15,577 bases of DNA, taken from the NCBI GenBank assembly GCA_902461995.1, contig CABQAA010000011.1, positions 1 through 15,577 of the forward strand, written 5' to 3'. The translations under genes were made by a program, and so were the position numbers. Shown here one piece after another: positions 14,273 through 15,577 of this stretch. How positions within the stretch are numbered: position 1 is the first letter of the stretch; every line of letters starts with the position of its first letter. This DNA comes from an uncultured Oscillospiraceae bacterium (lineage in GTDB: Bacteria > Bacillota > Clostridia > Oscillospirales > Acutalibacteraceae). Under the pieces are notes generated by a model. That model was given only the letters and a program-made list of their open reading frames with translations. It was not told the origin of the DNA and made no database searches.

Positions 14273-14641
14273 ATGGAAAACAAACAGGATCATTCGACTC
14301 CGCTGTCTGCCGCAGAGTGCGGCGAGCGGATGGAGCGGAAACGCTCGGTGCTGTTCGGTCTCCCCCTGTCGTTCACCATCTATCGGCTGGGACTGGAAAA
14401 CCTTTGCATCTGTCGGGGTTTGCTCAATCCCGCAGAGGACGCTCTACCGCTTGAAAAAGCGGCCGGTGTCACGCTGCGCCGCAGTCCGCTGGAAAAGCTC
14501 TTTCATCTGGGCAGTCTTTACATTGCCACGACGGATCCGGCTCACCCGGAATGGCGGATCCGCCACATCCGGCACGCCGATCAGTTCGAATCGGAATTCA
14601 AAGCCCGTATGGAGGCGATTTCCTGCCGGTCGGATACCTAG
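14273..14641 (+). CDS. Bacterial PH-domain protein (bPH_2/YdbT-like)
   Basis: A 122-residue protein that is nearly all one domain. MERKRSVLFGLPLSFTIYRLGLENLCICRGLLN (20-52) is followed by a LEKAAGVTLRRSPLEKLFHLGSLYIATTDPAHPEWRIRHIRH block (about 61-101). This matches the bacterial PH pattern 'k.s.l.glpltfT.Y.l....l.i..Gll....e.i.l.ri.disl..sl.qrlfgvG.i...ssd...p...l..i'. It has no membrane segment, unlike YdbS/YdbT relatives, so it is likely cytoplasmic; a protein-interaction or membrane-adjacent role is inference. The start at 14273 follows GGAAAGGGGCC. The frame is open back to 14072 but has no ribosome binding site there and contains the promoter. It is 38 bases upstream of the E2-like gene, presumably cotranscribed. 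Confidence 0.75.
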   Translation: MENKQDHSTPLSAAECGERMERKRSVLFGLPLSFTIYRLGLENLCICRGLLNPAEDALPLEKAAGVTLRRSPLEKLFHLGSLYIATTDPAHPEWRIRHIRHADQFESEFKARMEAISCRSDT

Positions 14642-14679
14642 CAGACGACGCAAAGCAGACCCTGAGGAGGAACAGTACG

Positions 14680-15570
14680 ATGCAAGAAACCCGGAAAAGG
14701 CGCCTTGGCGACCGGTATGACGGTTGGCGGCTGCGTCACACCCAATCCTTTTTTTCCGTGATGCCTCACATCATGAAACGCCGCTCGGACAGTTCGGTTC
14801 TGTTTGACGACTTGGTGGAGATTGAGCAGCTCGAAACATACGTCCGCCGGCTGCGCAAAGAACAGAACATGCCGGGCTTTTCGATGTTTCACCTTTTCAT
14901 CGCGGCCAGCGTACGGATGATCACGCTGCGGCCTTGGCTCAATCGGTTTGTGATCGGCGGCAAAAGCTACGCCCGCAACCGTCTGACCATCTCCATGACC
15001 GTCAAACGCACCCTTTCCAAAGACTCGGAAGATGTGGTGATTAAGCCGGATTTTGACGGAACCGATACCATTTATGACGTATACCGGAAGATAAGCGAAG
15101 CCATCTCCCACGAAGTGAAAGATCCCTCCGTGGAAAACGATACCGATATGGTGGCGCGTATTCTCGACACCTGTCCCGCCTGGCTGACCCGGGCCATCAT
15201 CAATGTTTTCAATGTTCTGGACCATCTGGGCCTCATGCCCAAGGCGATCAACCGCCTGAGTCCTTTTCATACTTCCATGTACATCACCGATGTGGGGTCT
15301 CTTGGCATCGGACCGGTTTACCACCATATCTATGATTTTGGCACCACCTCCATTTTTATGGCCATGGGAAAAAAGGAAACGGTACTGGAAAAACACTTCG
15401 ACGGAACGATTCGGGAAAAGAAAGTGATCCGTCTGCGCTTTGTTGTGGATGAACGTATCTGCGACGGCTATTATTTTTCGGAATCCTTCCGTTCCCTGAA
15501 ACGGCTCTTGAAGAATCCGGACCTGCTGGAACAGGCGCCGGAATCCATACCGGTGGATACCTGGATCTAA
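14680..15570 (+). CDS. Stand-alone 2-oxoacid dehydrogenase E2-like acyltransferase domain
   Basis: The 296-residue protein resembles the trimeric catalytic domain of E2 acyltransferases/chloramphenicol acetyltransferase fold. Visible parts are MFHLFIAASVRMITLRPWLN (69-88), ISMTVKR, a hydrophobic middle (about 166-185), SMYITDVGSLGIGPVYHHIYDFG (199-221), and the terminal RFVVDERICDGYYFSESF (253-270). In true E2 enzymes that last motif is H-x-x-x-D-G; here Glu258 replaces the His while Asp262 and Gly263 remain. No lipoyl or peripheral-subunit-binding domain precedes it, so it cannot work in a normal pyruvate dehydrogenase complex. GAGGAGG (14664-14670) precedes ATG 14680. The substrate is unknown; it may bind an acyl-CoA or use a different base. 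The gene is complete, ending seven bases before the window edge. Confidence 0.8.
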   Translation: MQETRKRRLGDRYDGWRLRHTQSFFSVMPHIMKRRSDSSVLFDDLVEIEQLETYVRRLRKEQNMPGFSMFHLFIAASVRMITLRPWLNRFVIGGKSYARNRLTISMTVKRTLSKDSEDVVIKPDFDGTDTIYDVYRKISEAISHEVKDPSVENDTDMVARILDTCPAWLTRAIINVFNVLDHLGLMPKAINRLSPFHTSMYITDVGSLGIGPVYHHIYDFGTTSIFMAMGKKETVLEKHFDGTIREKKVIRLRFVVDERICDGYYFSESFRSLKRLLKNPDLLEQAPESIPVDTWI

Positions 15571-15577
15571 ACGGTCC

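Overview
The window looks like chromosomal DNA from a low-copy, fairly GC-rich member of the Firmicutes, probably class Clostridia (Oscillospirales/Ruminococcaceae-like). The evidence is the ctsR-mcsA-mcsB-clpC order, a lysine riboswitch in front of diaminopimelate genes, and AGGAGG-type ribosome binding sites. The taxonomic placement is inference. Most of the window is ordinary core genome. I see no CRISPR array, tRNA, rRNA, insertion sequence or phage gene.

Layout. (1) 1-1000, minus strand: the end of a cell-envelope/polysaccharide locus, with the start of an LCP (LytR-CpsA-Psr)-like protein, the C-terminal stub of a HAD phosphatase, and the N-terminal half of a family-4-type glycosyltransferase. 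The stub and the half-gene are joined out of frame, so a deletion or an assembly chimera seems to have removed the end of one and the start of the other. (2) 1079-2069, minus: a perfect hairpin terminator and a DUF4261 gene interrupted by one in-frame TGA. (3) 2150-3175, minus: queA (queuosine biosynthesis). (4) 3245-6525, plus: a consensus promoter, a lysine riboswitch with a readable antiterminator/terminator switch, then asd-dapA-dapB, the steps from aspartyl phosphate to tetrahydrodipicolinate (lysine and peptidoglycan precursor), closed by a strong terminator. (5) 6575-7825, minus: a DAO-family FAD oxidoreductase. (6) 7997-8836, plus: an MscS-type mechanosensitive channel. (7) 8929-13421, minus: the class III heat-shock operon ctsR-mcsA-mcsB-clpC, with two CtsR boxes overlapping its promoter. 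(8) 13683-14006, plus: two tiny paralogous membrane-anchored Cys/Gly-rich proteins (43 and 47 aa). (9) 14190-15570, plus: a consensus promoter driving a bacterial PH-domain protein and a stand-alone 2-oxoacid dehydrogenase E2-like acyltransferase domain whose catalytic His is replaced by Glu.

How the parts work. Lysine binding to the leader RNA should stop transcription before asd. CtsR represses its own operon; McsA/McsB mark proteins with phosphoarginine for ClpC, which feeds ClpP encoded elsewhere. The least explained parts are the two Cys-rich microproteins and the PH/E2-like pair. I found no clear multi-gene undescribed system; the microprotein pair is the best candidate for something uncharacterised.
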